Notes: generated from the letters alone by a model not told the origin. Numbered from the stretch's first letter, positions 52,385-63,656 are shown. The stretch is 64,000 nt of DNA from Agapetus fuscipes (GCA_951799405.1 OX637334.1:4712001-4776000); one strand, 5' to 3'. Translations and numbers: made by a program.

Positions 52385-52760
52385 GTATGAGAGACTGAAT
52401 TGAAACAGGTATGCAAGGATAAGAAGAAGTTTAGGAACTCTGCAGAGGCTCTTGCCATCCCTAGCAGAATTGCAAAGGAGGTACACCTTCAGTTAACACC
52501 TTCGGTTTCAGTTAAGGAATAGGCTTTGCCAATGCCAACACTGCTTCAGAGAAGAGCGGTAAGATGTTGTATTTTTCTGTGAGTTTTCATTAAGATGAAG
52601 CCCATTGTAGACATGGGCGAAAAGTCCGGAAGCTCCAGCTCCCATAGACCACGGCAACAGATCCCGGAAAACATCTCTCCAATAACACGTGACTGATTGT
52701 GAGAATGCATTAAATATGAATCTAAAATGCTTGTGCATCTGTGCAGCAGATATCATAATT
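52385..52760 (+). repeat. LINE end fragment followed by a degenerate LINE-A tail
   Basis: GAAACAGGTATGCAAGGATA and AGAGGCTCTTGCCATCCC are a LINE ORF end. 52520-52750 keeps GCCAATGCCAACACTGCTTC and GAATGCATTAAATATGAATC of LINE-A around an unrelated middle. Confidence 0.45.
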
Positions 52761-53097
52761 AGATGGATATTATGTAGGTACAATCAATTCGAAGTACATA
52801 ATATTTCACATGAAGTGTTTCCCTGTTTGTGACGTCACATAGTTTGGTACTTGAAGTTGCCCTACTTTCAAATGGCGACATGACATGTTTCACTATTTTT
52901 TTCGCAAATTTTTGCCCTGAATTCTTACCATGTTCTAGATATTGGAAATGACCTGCAATGTTCAATATTTTTTATTTGTAAATGTGTCATTTTTTGCAGT
53001 TTGCACCCTTGGTAAATTTTAAACTGTCATCACGGCATTCGTGTGTAATAGAAAGCTCTATTAATTCAATATACGGGTAATAATTAGTTTCTCTAAA

Positions 53098-53272
53098 AAA
53101 CTTCATATCGGCTCATAATATATCCTGAGATAAGGATGCCCAGCTATCTTTCCACCTTAAATAAAGTCTTCCAGCTGGGCGTTGACCTATTGGTATCTCA
53201 TCAGCCACGATGTTCGCGAGTCATTTAAGACTCATTCTGGAGACATGATCTCTCCAAAATCACCTCCTGGAT
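53098..53272 (-). mobile_element. LINE RT C-terminal fragment
   Basis: The reverse strand reads ADEIPIGQRPAGRLYLRWKD, then SWASLSQDIL and a stop: second copy of the element at 8845-9035. Confidence 0.65.
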
Positions 53273-53282
53273 CTGCTTACAG

Positions 53283-53322
53283 AAGGCTCTTGAGGTGTTC
53301 TTTACACAAAAACAGCGCTCAT
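53283..53322 (+). repeat. SINE-C end scrap
   Basis: GGCTCTTGAGGTGTTCTTTA and CACAAAAACAGCGCTCA. Confidence 0.4.
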
Positions 53323-53324
53323 CC

Positions 53325-53612
53325 AATCCAATCTAAGTTGCAAGGACATGTTACATTGGGGACCCTCTATATGCATTCTCACAAGCAGACACGCATAAGT
53401 TCGCGCTTGCACACATCGCATGCGAACCTAAACACAAAAACCCAAATCTCAAATGAAAATACACCCTGCAACTTCTACCGACCTTTCCTGAAACAGGGAT
53501 GACAACAGCAAAGTGAAACATTTTCTACAGCATGGATCGTCAGCTGCACACCAACCTTTAAGTCAAGGAACATACACAACAAATGAGATTTAAAAAATAA
53601 ACTAATAATAAA
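53325..53612 (-). mobile_element. LINE-A, 5'-truncated, head-to-head with the next copy
   Basis: ATCCAATCTAAGTTGCAAGG to CCTTTAAGTCAAGGAACAT is the tail. 53575-53612 continues into the LINE UTR (ACACAACAAATGAGATTTAA). Confidence 0.8.
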
Positions 53613-53621
53613 TACCTACTA

Positions 53622-54362
53622 AATAGAAATGGACTTTCTAAGAAGTATGATTGGGAAAAAACGGAGTGACAGGGTGAGGAATGATTTTGTAAGAGAAGAA
53701 TGTGGTGCAAGAGAAAGTGTGAAAGTGAAGATTAAAAGAAGTTTGTTAAGATGGTTTGGGCATATGGAGAGAATGAATGAGGAAAGACTGACGAAGAAAG
53801 TATATGTTGGTAGAATAGATGGATGTCGTGGTAGAGGAAGACCGAGAAAGGTATGGATGGACCAAATATCCGAAATTGCGAATGAATGGAATATCCAGAG
53901 TCATAATAAAAGAAGAGCCTGTATGAAGAAAATTATGACTCTGGAGGAAATGAAAGAAGTATGTAAGGACAGAAAGAAATGGCGGTTGATCTGTAATGTT
54001 GGCGGCTAGGGTTTATTAAATTGGAATTTGTTTTTATTTGTAAATGGATATTTTGTATTTGGATATTATTATTTAGTGATGTATAAAATGTAATTTGTCG
54101 TGTGTGTGTGTTCCTTGACTTATAGGTTGGTATGCGGCTGACCACCCATGCTGTAAAAATGGTTCACTTTGCCAATGTCACCCCTGTCTCAGGGAAGGAC
54201 GGCAAGAGTTGCAGGGTGTATGTCCATTTGAGATTTGGTTTTTATGTTGTAGGTTCACATGAGTCATGTGCAAGCGCGAACTTGTACGTGTCTGGTTGTG
54301 AGAATGCATGTAATGTGAATCTCCAATGTAACATATCTTTGCAACTTAGATTAGATTAGATT
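53622..54362 (+). mobile_element. LINE-A copy with the longest RT C-terminal ORF
   Basis: The ORF to 54009 reads MDFLRSMIGKKRSDRVRNDF, then KIKRSLLRWFGHMERMNEER, RGRGRPRKVWMDQI and CKDRKKWRLICNVGG. It is uninterrupted. The UTR and complete tail follow, ending in three AGATT units at 54362. It differs from 390-1032 at only a few bases over the shared ORF and is probably one of the youngest elements here. The polymerase core is not included, so it cannot itself be autonomous. Confidence 0.88.
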
Positions 54363-56033
54363 ACTCACGCAATAAATAAATAATCCTGAAATGTATTTAG
54401 TTTTCGTCAGGGGGCAAGGAAAATAATGCCGTTTTTTTTCATTTTTCCTCTCTTCTTCTTGATACTCTTCCCACTGATACACACTAATGCATGTTGTCCA
54501 AGCACGTACCTACACGTTGGTAATTGATAATTATATTCCGGAAGTCTGCGCGTGCGTGTGTGCGCACAGGCATACTAAGCTCTGCGCTTTTTTTGTATTC
54601 AGATCCGGTGGGAACATGCAAAACGACGGACAGGAAGTCCTGCTGACCCCGACCATGTGTCCAGCAGGCACGTGTAGTCTACCGCTTACACATGCTGCAT
54701 GTGTTCTTATATGATATTAATACCTCTCACAAGATGTCATATACGAGTATACTTACAATCTCCAATCTGATGTGCAAAGGTGCACCCCTACAAATAGACA
54801 CGTGTAGGTTCGTGCTTACAAATTCCGCATATGTATTTAAGGAAGTGGTTTGATGTCACTTAAGTAAATAGCATACCTCGGGTTGTACTCCTCGTGGGAT
54901 TGTTGCTACATCACGAGTAGCGTGAAGAATCTGGGTATCGCCGTCGAAATTTGTACCTTTTGTCTTGTGCGTGTGTCCCCTAATGATTTTCAGCTTTTTC
55001 ATAAAAACTGGTGATCTCTACTGAATTCTAAAATTATCAGAGTAAAGTAAATAAAAAGCGTATCGAAATACAAAAAAAAACTGCAAAAAGCATTAAGTGG
55101 CGATGTAATTAAAAAATAAAACAAAAACGCCTTTTTTCCATTCCCATACAAATTTTACATGTCCGCAACCCGTTTTTGACCCTTTGATGGCATGATACGA
55201 TCAAAATAGTCAAACGTTTTTAAAGTTGAGTATTTTTGCATATACCTTAGTAACGTATCTTTCATTTTCTGTACTAGCCACAATAATATTTACTTATTTA
55301 AACACGAAATTTTGATTGCTAAGGTTTGTCTCCATTTTTGGCTCCGAAATTTTTCTTGTAGTATGTTACCAATTCCATTGGAACTGACAAAAATCTTGCA
55401 ATCTTAAGTATTTTTTCACGTATGGTAACTCTTTGGTTCAGTGTGGACAACACAAAAAAACTCATTCGATACCTTCATTTTCTTCTGAGAACGTTTACAT
55501 CAGACTCGGGAATTTGTCGTGTGTGTTTTGAGTGGAAGTTAGCTTGGCATTATTAAGGTATGTATTCGAATAAGTTATCAGTTGTATATTTTTTACTTAG
55601 ATCCATTAATCCTTCTAATGATTGTATGTTTGTATCATTGCTGACAGCATTATTTTTCAAATGGCACAAGTTTAAGGTAATGTCGGGCGGTTTTTTATTT
55701 ACAATCTTTAACGTATGTTACCATATTAAGGTGTATTCACGTAGGTTTAAAAAAATACACCTTCTTACCGTTAATTTATGGTTGACTAACAAATAACATT
55801 TACGTACCTAATTGAAACATAAAACTATCTAATCAACCTTACTACATGCTATTAATATTTTAAATGCACCGTTTGATGTTTGTTATTCAAAATAGCAAAA
55901 AGGTTTATTCCGTGATCTGTGGGCTAAACGGATTAAATGAAATTTTGACCACAGAGGTACCTAATTTTTATATCGGTGCTGGATATTGTGAAAAATGTAC
56001 GCAAAAAAACCATTGCCTATCTATCTAAATCTA
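54363..56033. other. no gene seen; minor repeats
   Basis: 54755-54838 is a strongly diverged reverse LINE-A piece (TAGACACGTGTAGGTTCG). 54841-54902 is the partner of 37121-37185. The rest is AT-rich. Confidence 0.4.
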
Positions 56034-56355
<322 letters not shown>

Positions 56356-56424
56356 TCACCCGGTTCCTGCCCCTCTTTCTACAAGTCCCCCTATAATTAA
56401 TAAAGTAATTGAGGGGGGGAGAAA

Positions 56425-56692
56425 GTCAAGGAAACTTATTGAAATACAATAAACGATCGATTTTAGGTAGTTATTAAATGAGATTTTGAATCTAGCAGCT
56501 GTGCCGTGACCTAGATTGGGCCGTGACGCACTAGGCAGCCAGGCCTAGTGCGTCACGGGCCTAACGGCACAGCTGCTTAGAAACGCCATCTCGCGGGCAT
56601 ATTTGGACGATGTACTCTGTAATAAAATGAATACGCACATTTAAAACTACCTAAAATCGCTCGTTTATTGTATTTCAATAAGTTTCCTTGAC
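56425..56692. repeat. large palindrome with inner hairpin
   Basis: The left arm 56425-56472 and right arm 56645-56692 are 48 bp each and reverse complements with one mismatch (GTCAAGGAAACTTATTGAAA and on). Inside, 56494-56536 and 56543-56578 form a second GC-rich stem (GCAGCTGTGCCGT and GCCGTGACGCACTAGGC pairing with GCCTAGTGCGTCACGGGC and ACGGCACAGCTGC) with a loop of a few bases and an 11-nt bulge. The outer arms end exactly on the first bases of LINE-A tails (GTCAAGGAA and TTCCTTGAC). Confidence 0.8.
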
Positions 56693-56735
56693 TTATAGGT
56701 TGGTATGAAGCTGACCACCCATACCGGTAAAATAC
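56687..56735 (+). repeat. LINE-A 3' tail, start only
   Basis: TTCCTTGACTTATAGGTTGG, then TATGAAGCTGACCACCC; breaks off after ATACCGG. A CATACATGCATACATACGAA tract follows. Confidence 0.75.
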
Positions 56736-56994
56736 ATACATGCATACATACGAACGAACGGATGTACAGACGGACAGGTTCGAAAAATTAGGTTTTGTTA
56801 CATTTCTATATCTCATTTCTTTTTTCGACGACGAATACAAGATTTTATAGCAGTTCGTAAACACTGTTCAGTAAAAATTAGAGCACCATTTTGAATGTCA
56901 TTTTGAATAGACCTTAATTGAATTCGCGATGTTTACGTTTTCTTGAATCTTGCCGGTCGACAGTTATGGTACAAATTTAAACGGCGATACCCAT

Positions 56995-57352
56995 CTAGAA
57001 TTTAAGTTGCAAAGATATACTGACATTTAATGCATGCCAACAAGCAGGGACTTGCAAGTTCGCGCTTACACTATCTGCATATGTGCATACAAAATAAAAC
57101 AAACTTCAACTCATGCCGCCCTTGAAACCGGGGTAGCATTTGCAAAAGTGAGCCAAAGTTTCACATCATGGGGCGTTAGCCTCAAACCAACTCATTAGTC
57201 ATTAGTCAAGGAACAATAATTGGTATCGCCGGACAAACCGCGAGAAACCTAACATACATCCCCATACTTGAGTAATTCTCAAATGAACATAAACCCTGCA
57301 ACTTTTGCCGACCTTCCCTGAAAAAGGGGTGACATTGGCAAAGTGAACCATT
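56995..57352 (-). repeat. LINE-A tails, two reverse copies
   Basis: 56995-57214 (AATTTAAGTTGCAAAG to AGTCATTAGTCAAGGAAC, with ATTAGTC duplicated) and 57277-57352 (CTCAAATGAACATAAACCC to AAAGTGAACCATTA). Confidence 0.75.
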
Positions 57353-57627
57353 ACCGTGTGAAAAGAGCTTTAGCATATTAAAATATATTATCAGTAGTGA
57401 CTGAAGTTACTCTATACACAATTAAGCATTGTATAGTCGGCTAGGTATATTATTTAACGACGCCGGGCGGCCAGACGTCTGGCGTCACGTAGACCCTCCC
57501 ACCACCCTCTCACACCTCCCATTCCCACACCCTCCTTAAGGGAGGTATCAACACCCGCAATCCCAGCTGTACTGAAAGTTTCTTTCCTTTCGAGGTTGGC
57601 GAGAGACTCGGCAGAGTTACCTTCATT
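57353..57627. other. no gene seen
   Basis: Contains a short GC-rich palindrome (CCAGACGTCTGG at 57471-57482) and a CCCTCCCACCACCCTC tract. No exon is supported. Confidence 0.3.
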
Positions 57628-57862
57628 TCGATGCCTTAAATTAAAACTGAATAAGTGACATATAAATGCACTCTTTTCCTATTTTCTACGAGACAAAACA
57701 CTAGAAATGTGTGAAAATCCTGTAGTTAAGGAGTTTGTCATGAGTATTAGATCATAATGAGTTCACTCACTATGAGAAGTTACCCCCAATAAAATGTTTA
57801 ATCCATCATTTCTCAAGAAAGTGAATCAGCACTTATTCAGTTTTACCTTTAAGGTGGTGATA
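57628..57862. mobile_element. MITE-1, complete
   Basis: TTCGATGCCTTAAATTAAAA with CTGAATAAGTG to TTATTCAGTTTTACCTTTAA. The interior matches 41138-41396 and 63657-63908. Confidence 0.75.
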
Positions 57863-57894
57863 TGTTTCTATCCTTGCATAACTTTCAGTTCAAT

Positions 57895-58330
57895 CATATC
57901 CATCACATTTTTCATACATTACCTTGTTTATCATTCACTCTATATCCCACTCTTTCACAATTTCGCCAATCAGTTTACGTCATACTTTTCAGAACATTTG
58001 TCTCTTCTTTCGACGAAGAAGCACGAACTCAAAAAATGTTGTTGCTCGTGATTTATTTATTTATTGTGATCGAAGATTGTTAGTGAATGATGATGATGAT
58101 GATGAGTTGATGATTTCTTTATAGCGCCGTTTCGTGATGTAGTCACTCCAAGGGCGCTGATGCAAACGATGCCAGAAATTTGCTTGTCTTCAGTGCATTC
58201 CGGAACTTTCCATGGTCCTCTAGCTCTCTCACATGATGTGGCAGGTGGTTCCAGGCCAGAGGGCCAGCAACTGCAAATGCACGCTCTCCAAACACTGTGT
58301 TAACTCTTCTTATAGGTTCTTCAATCCTTG
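57895..58330 (-). mobile_element. two LINE fragments
   Basis: 57895-58015 is a degenerate relative of 23474-23600 (TCCATCACATTTTTCATAC). 58135-58330 in reverse reads RRVNTVFGERAFAVAGPLAW, then NHLPHHVRELEDHGKFRNAL and KTSKF, a CR1/L2-like C-terminus. A (GAT)n run at 58090-58104 lies at its 3' side. Confidence 0.65.
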
Positions 58331-58653
58331 ATTTGGCTCCAGTCTCAGCTGAGCGCAGAGTTAGGCTTTTTTTGCCGAGGGTGACTGGTTTAATGGGGTA
58401 ACATTTAATGATTTATCAACAAATGTCGCGGTTCTTCACTTGAGCAAAAGCTACGAATTGTATCGCATCGTTTGTCAAACTAAAACAATCATAGATTTCC
58501 ACATTTGATTTTACACGACTCGAGTTATCACTTAATAAAGCAGTTACGACTGGCGATCGTGCTAATAAAGATCCATAAAATAAGCTTTAAAAATATGGAC
58601 ATAACTGTTACGCTAAAAAAAAACCAGCTAAATAAAAACAGATGAAAGACTAA

Positions 58654-58793
58654 GGCCCGGTATTTTCAGCGTTTGCATAGCGACTTTATACTGAATGAAA
58701 AGGACGCACTTATGCCAATCGCGTGGGTAGTTTTTTTTTATCAGTTTAAAGTAACATATGCTAACGTTGAAAGTACTGGGCCTAAAAGTCTTT
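58654..58793. mobile_element. MITE-2 (Harbinger-like), complete
   Basis: GGCCCGGTATTTTCAGCG to CAACGTTGAAAGTACTGGGCC-type ends. TAA flanks both sides (GACTAA|GG and CC|TAAAAG). The interior GAATGAAAAGGACGCACTTA is shared with 36533. Confidence 0.75.
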
Positions 58794-58994
58794 CGTTTCT
58801 TTTTCCTCGAGAGTATGCCTCGTCAGTCTGAGTGAAACTTTATGACCGGCCTTCCACAGTCCGCAGGCCACAGATTTAGAATAGCTGTTCCAACGGATGT
58901 AGCTTCAATGTCTTCCTAGCTGAAAATGTCATTATTGTTATAATGCATGTAAGAACAGGCTAGCCTTATCGGAGATTGGCTTTCAAAAGCCCAT

Positions 58995-59200
58995 GGGATT
59001 GACTATACACTGAGTAAAATTCGATCAGTATCCTGTAACTGTAATTCTGTCGCTGAGAGTGGCCAGAGCCTCTGCATACTTGAGATCATTTCTTCCTATC
59101 CTCGTATACCTTCTTCAATTCATTCGTATCCATCACCCTTTTCATGCATTAACTTCTTTAACTTTCATATTGTAAATCTCATTCTTCCAATTCATTATTA
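58995..59200 (-). mobile_element. LINE C-terminal fragments
   Basis: The reverse strand reads MKRVMDTNELKKVYEDRKK, a stop, then SQVCRGSGHS: the end block of a LINE ORF. Confidence 0.6.
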
Positions 59201-59289
59201 TTTTTGTGTGTATGTACAATGAACTTTCACTGGTGAACCACCAAACCCGAAAAACATTTAAAAATATATTTCTGAACACTTACAAGGCT

Positions 59290-59336
59290 CTGACGGTCCA
59301 CTAGTGGCACGCGGATCACTGGTTTAGAACCACTGC
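59290..59336. mobile_element. hAT-like terminus
   Basis: In reverse it begins CAGTGGTTCTAAACCAGTGA, then TCCGCGTGCC, the common hAT end followed by a typical subterminal segment. The other end was not found. A similar terminus may lie at 36029 (CAGTGGTTCTCTAATTGGG). Confidence 0.4.
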
Positions 59337-59494
59337 AATATACTATGATTGTTTCATCAAAAACTAAAGTTCCATGTTTACAAATATTTGTTCGGTATTT
59401 AAAGAAAAACCCAGTCAAAATTGGAAGCTCAGAAATACATTAGTTTCTTATCTCAGTCATTTATTTGTCAATATTGTAAAAGCATTCAGTAAGT

Positions 59495-59610
59495 ACCGCA
59501 GGTATAAAACGTTCCATTCCACGGTTCTTTACCAAAAATATATCGAAACTAAAACGCTCACTAGAGGTGCTGGTTAATTTCCATACACTTTTTGGCAAAC
59601 AAACATAATG
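59495..59610. repeat. family F repeat
   Basis: AACTAAAACGCTCACTAGAG, then GTGCTGGTTAATTTCCATAC: the best copy of the family core. Confidence 0.6.
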
Positions 59611-59759
59611 TTGCAGACAGAATATGCAAATAATATTGCCTTTGATAACATGTGGAAAATAAATAAAATCTTTTATTATTGGTGAATATGTATGCATATA
59701 AAGTATGATTCTAAGGTGTCATTGACCTAGGTTCGGAAGTATTCTATCAGCTTGATGAT

Positions 59760-59820
59760 CAAATCTAAGTTGCAAAAATATGTTGTTATTGAGGTTCACT
59801 TTCAATGCTCATACAGAACG
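59760..59820 (-). repeat. LINE-A tail scrap
   Basis: AAATCTAAGTTGCAAAAATA to GAGGTTCACTTTCAATGC. Confidence 0.5.
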
Positions 59821-59879
59821 AAAAACTTCATCACCATCATCAATGGTACGACAATCCGGGTGGACCTTGACCTTTTTTC

Positions 59880-60140
59880 GCATATGGCGAGTGGAATCTA
59901 TTTATTTTTATAGGTAAGGGGGGCTTCACTCCAAACCACTTCAGTTGAAATGGGGGTTTTCCAGCTGCTGACGGGGCTGGTATTTATTTATTGTGAAAGC
60001 CGAGTAAACCTTGCCGGTATTTTATTTTGGGGGTTTGATTTAAACACCGAAACGGGAAATCACTTCTGACACCCTCGGTGGGATTCGAACCTGATCTCTC
60101 GGCATGGAATGCAAGCACTTCACCAAATGAGTTTTCGACC
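59880..60140 (-). repeat. SINE-B
   Basis: In reverse: AACTCATTTGGTGAAGTGC (eroded A box), AGGTTCGAATCCCACC (B box), TGTCAGAAGTGATTTCCCG, ATTTCAACTGAAGTGG. It lacks the last 60 bp and directly precedes a LINE-A tail on the other strand. Confidence 0.85.
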
Positions 60141-60148
60141 TTTCGACG

Positions 60149-60391
60149 ATAGGTTGGTATGAGGCTGGCCACCCGTGCTGTAAAAATCGGTTCACTTTTT
60201 CCAATGCCACCCCGGTTCAGGGAACGGCGGCAGGAGTTGCAAGGTTTATGTTCATGTGAGGTTTTGTTGATTTGTATGCACACATGCAGAATGTGTAGGC
60301 TCGAACCTACATGTGCCTGTCTGTAGGCATGCATTTCATATGAGCCTTAAATGTTAACATATCTTTGCAGCTTAGATTATAGATTATAGAA
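60149..60391 (+). repeat. LINE-A 3' tail, second subfamily
   Basis: GATAGGTTGGTATGAGGC to GCAGCTTAGATTATAGATTA, nearly the same as 12453-12696 (GGTTCAGGGAACGGCGGCAG). Confidence 0.9.
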
Positions 60392-61190
60392 TAATATAAC
60401 ATTGTTCAATATTATGCGAAACTTTTATATCGGTTTCGATTACGGATGCGAATATTATTTTATGAGAAGATATACATTTTTTTAAAGCACAGATTGTTAT
60501 TTTCATATATTTCTGATACATTTTATTTCGGATATCGGATAGTATCGGTTACGGATATAGCTATCCATAGCATCCCTGTTTCACGCATCACTACAGAGTA
60601 TTTTTAGACCAACTTGGCTACTTCTCGCTGACGAGTGTTCACGTTTTCTGATAAACACAACAATATTTATTTCAGCCGTTTCCCGCGTAAACAAAAGCAA
60701 ACGGAACAAATCCAAAACAGAGGAGAGAAGTGTGCTGTGTGTGTGCTTTACGTATATATAACACTTTGTAAATAACTCGCTACGTGTGTAAGTAAATTTA
60801 GATTGTTTAAAAACAGCTACGTTTTCAAGGGTTTCTACTTGTTTTGGTTATTTGATACTCGAGTTGTTTATTTCACACCCAAAATCAAAACACCGGCAAG
60901 GTTCACAGTCACATACAAGCCGATTCCCATCGGTTTCCCGTTTAAAATGAGGCAAAAATGATAATAAAGTAGACTGCACGGTTTCAATGGGGGAAAAATA
61001 CGTATTGACAATTATATATATATTTTTTTTAGAACTGAACAATTGTAAAACTTAATTTAAATCGGATATTTAACGAACCGTTTGGTGAGAAATTACATTA
61101 TTCTCTACGTTTCGTCGGCGACGTAGCCGACGTCTTCAGGAGAACATCCTCTCTGTACGGCGACTGAGGATGAACTCGTCAAAGTAAGCT
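60392..61190. other. no gene seen
   Basis: AT-rich with a slightly GC-richer stretch at 60640-60740. No supportable exon or repeat. Confidence 0.35.
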
Positions 61191-61192
61191 AT

Positions 61193-61493
61193 ACGTGTAG
61201 TTTAGCTCCTTGCCGCGTTATCTCCGAAGGGGTCGCATGTGGCGAGAGGAACCTATTTATTTTTACAAGTAAAGAGGCCGGCCTTACGCCTACCACTTCA
61301 GTTGAAGTGAGAGTTTCCCAGTTACCGAGGAGGTTTGTACTCATTTATTGTGAAGACTGAGTAAACCTTACCGGTATTTTATTTTGGGGTTTGAAATAAA
61401 CACCGAAACGGAAATCATTTCTGACACCCTCGGTGGAATTCGAACCCAAGCTTTCGGCATGGAATCAAACACTACCAACTGAGCTATCGGACG
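61193..61493 (-). repeat. SINE-B, nearly complete
   Basis: In reverse: CGATAGCTCAGTTGGTAGTG (A box), GGGTTCGAATTCCACC (B box), TGTCAGAAATGATTTCC, ACTTCAACTGAAGTGG, CCCCTTCGGAGATAACGCGG. Confidence 0.85.
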
Positions 61494-61502
61494 ATGCTTC
61501 CG

Positions 61503-61556
61503 GGAATAAATGTCAATGTATCTTTGCAACTTATTGAGTATAGAATAGATAGATAT
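61503..61556 (+). repeat. LINE-A tail scrap
   Basis: AATGTCAATGTATCTTTGC, AACTTATTGAGTATAGAATA. Confidence 0.45.
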
Positions 61557-61795
61557 TACGTGCTTCTTCGCCGAAGACGAGACACTACTCCTGATGACAA
61601 AACTTTGAGAAACCCGGTCTACTCTACAACACGGTTAGCAAAATCAGTTTCTTGTTAAATTTCATACATAACACGTGTAAAATTAAAATAGGCCCTACGA
61701 ACAATCTGATTAAACAAGAAAAATGTCTTGTTTTTAGAATTTGTACACCAAGCTTAGACATTTGCGTAAATACGAAATAGCAAAAAAATGCAATG

Positions 61796-61893
61796 CAGCG
61801 AAATTATACATATCTGCTTGTGGGAATGCATTTAATATAAATCTTAAATGATATATATCTTTGCAGCTTAGATTAGATTAGATTAGATTAGAT
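61796..61893 (+). repeat. LINE-A, very short recent copy
   Basis: Only the last 98 bp (GCGAAATTATACATATCTGC to five AGATT units), differing from 941-1032 by only a few bases. It is a strongly 5'-truncated recent insertion. Confidence 0.85.
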
Positions 61894-61899
61894 GCAGTC

Positions 61900-61992
61900 A
61901 AACTAAATCGCTCACTTGGGGCGCTCCTGTATCTTCCATACATTTTTATAATTACACGATCAAGGGGAGTTTGTATTTGCTTTATACTCGGG
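61900..61992. repeat. family F repeat
   Basis: AAACTAAATCGCTCACTTGG, then GGCGCTCCTGTATCTTCCAT; it begins at once after the AGATT tail. Confidence 0.5.
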
Positions 61993-62102
61993 GTTCCACA
62001 CACAATATTTTGATGTCACCACGAATCCTGTCACTCCAGACGCGGCCCGTCTAACATAATCATCTCGCCCATACAGTCTGCTGCTGGGAACTTGGATCCT
62101 CA

Positions 62103-62104
<2 letters not shown>

Positions 62105-62145
<41 letters not shown>

Positions 62146-63156
62146 TTATTACAGAAAACAACAGCACATACACATGAAACAAGTAAAGATTTATAATAAA
62201 TACATATAAGGCCAATAATAGTTTTCTTAAATAAAAATAATTACAATAAAAGCTTGTCTACAGCAAATGTAACAGCAAACGAAAAGAACAAAAGAAAAAT
62301 AATATGAATGCGGAGGTTTTTATCAGAGAAGATTTGGGAAAATAGGATAGAAAGGACAATGGAAGGGGAAGAGGATGCCATTCAATCAGTTTTGCATTTT
62401 CTCAAGTAGTACATCCGCACCCCTTGAAGAAATGCGTTTTTGGACAAACAAAAAATGTCCAGGTGATTAAAATTTGAGTTATAACAAAACATAGCTCTCG
62501 TTAAAGTCGAGTTCCTGGCATAATTTGTAGTGTGCGCTCCCGTATAAAAAAGTGAATTTAACCTAGTGCGCCTTGTAGGTACACGCAAAGTGAGCCCCTC
62601 ACAAAGAACGGTGGAGTCAATATGGCCGTGTACTATATCGTACAGAAAAGCCATATCTAATAGCGTTCGACGGGCTTCTAGGGACATAAAACCGTGATGA
62701 CGGCAAGCATCATGATAATTATTAAAAGTTAAATGTTCCCTGTAATTTAGATGCTTTAGAAATTTCTTTTGTATAGCTTCTATTTGTTCCTTATAAACAC
62801 TGTACTGTGGATTCCAAATAGGTGAAGCGAATTCAAGCCTACTGCGAACATACGCGCAATAGGCCATCTTAACGGCATTAGAACCCCTGAAGGGCTCACA
62901 GGTCCTTAAAATAAATCCCAGCATTTTGTAAGATTTAACGGTGGTAGAGGAAATATGGGCATCAAAAATTAATTTAGCATCCATAAAAACACCAAGGTCC
63001 CTCACCCCAGTCACAGTGTCAAGGTATTCACCCTTGAGTTGATAATTAAACTTTAAGGGGTTTGTCTTGCGGGTAAGAGATATCTTATGGCACTTAGATA
63101 CATTAAGATCTAATTTGTTTTTAATACAATAATGTGTAAGGTTGTCCAAATTATCC
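62105..63156 (-). mobile_element. jockey-like LINE, 5'-truncated, with 39-nt poly-A tail
   Basis: An uninterrupted reverse frame (63149-62382) encodes the C-terminal third of a reverse transcriptase: LDLNVSKCHKISLTRKTNP, VRDLGVFMDAKLIFDAHIS, MAYCAYVRSRLEFASPIWNP, then YKEQIEAIQKKFLKHLNYRE. This is the thumb region and beyond of jockey-superfamily elements; the YADD palm motif lies upstream of the truncation. A 3' UTR of about 240 bp contains AATAAA and ends in 39 A. The intact frame and long tail indicate a recent insertion. Just beyond the 5' end lies another run of 16 T (63157-63172). Confidence 0.88.
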
Positions 63157-63299
63157 TTTTTTTTTTTTTTTTATTTTGACGTGACGTCAGTTTATTTTTT
63201 TATGTCACGACCTCAGACCTACTCAATCACTGTCACACACACGAACTAGCATTGTAACTTAATTTATTTTGTTTTTGGATTAAAATCGCCGTTCAATCG

Positions 63300-63385
63300 A
63301 TTCGACACAAATTCCATTAACAACAAAAAGTGTGACGTCACACGACAGGGCTGCTAGGGAAAAGGCCAACTAGTGTTTTGTTATG
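63300..63385 (+). repeat. repeat K, copy 4
   Basis: CACAAATTCCATTAACAAC, AAAAAGTGTGACGTCACACG, ACAGGGCTGCTAGGGAAAAG, then GCCAACTAGTGTTTTGTTA. Confidence 0.5.
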
Positions 63386-63397
63386 AATCCGGTGTCA

Positions 63398-63652
63398 TTG
63401 GTCGCTTGCATTCCATGCCGAGAGCTCGGTTTTGAATCTCACCTAGGGTGTCAGAAATGATTTCCCGTTTCGGCATTTATTTAAATATCATCATGATTTA
63501 CTCAGCCTTCACAATAAATGAGTAGCAGCCCCCAAGGGAGCTGAGAAACTCCCACTTCAACTGAATAGGTTAGCGTAAGGCCGGCACCCTTACCTGTAAA
63601 AACAAATAGGAGCGAACCCTTCAGGGAGAAAGCGGCAAGAAGTTACACACTA
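63398..63652 (+). repeat. SINE-B, head truncated
   Basis: TTGGTCGCTTGCATTCCATG, GGTTTTGAATCTCACC, TGTCAGAAATGATTTCCCG, CACTTCAACTGAATAGG, and the end GAAGTTACACACTA. Confidence 0.85.
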
Positions 63653-63656
63653 TATT

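Noticed and set aside
57471..57482. Functional palindrome CCAGACGTCTGG
   Set aside because: Twelve bases only and isolated; it can occur by chance.
62382..63149. Host gene encoding a 255-residue protein
   Set aside because: Clear reverse-transcriptase C-terminal motifs and a poly-A tail show it to be a LINE.
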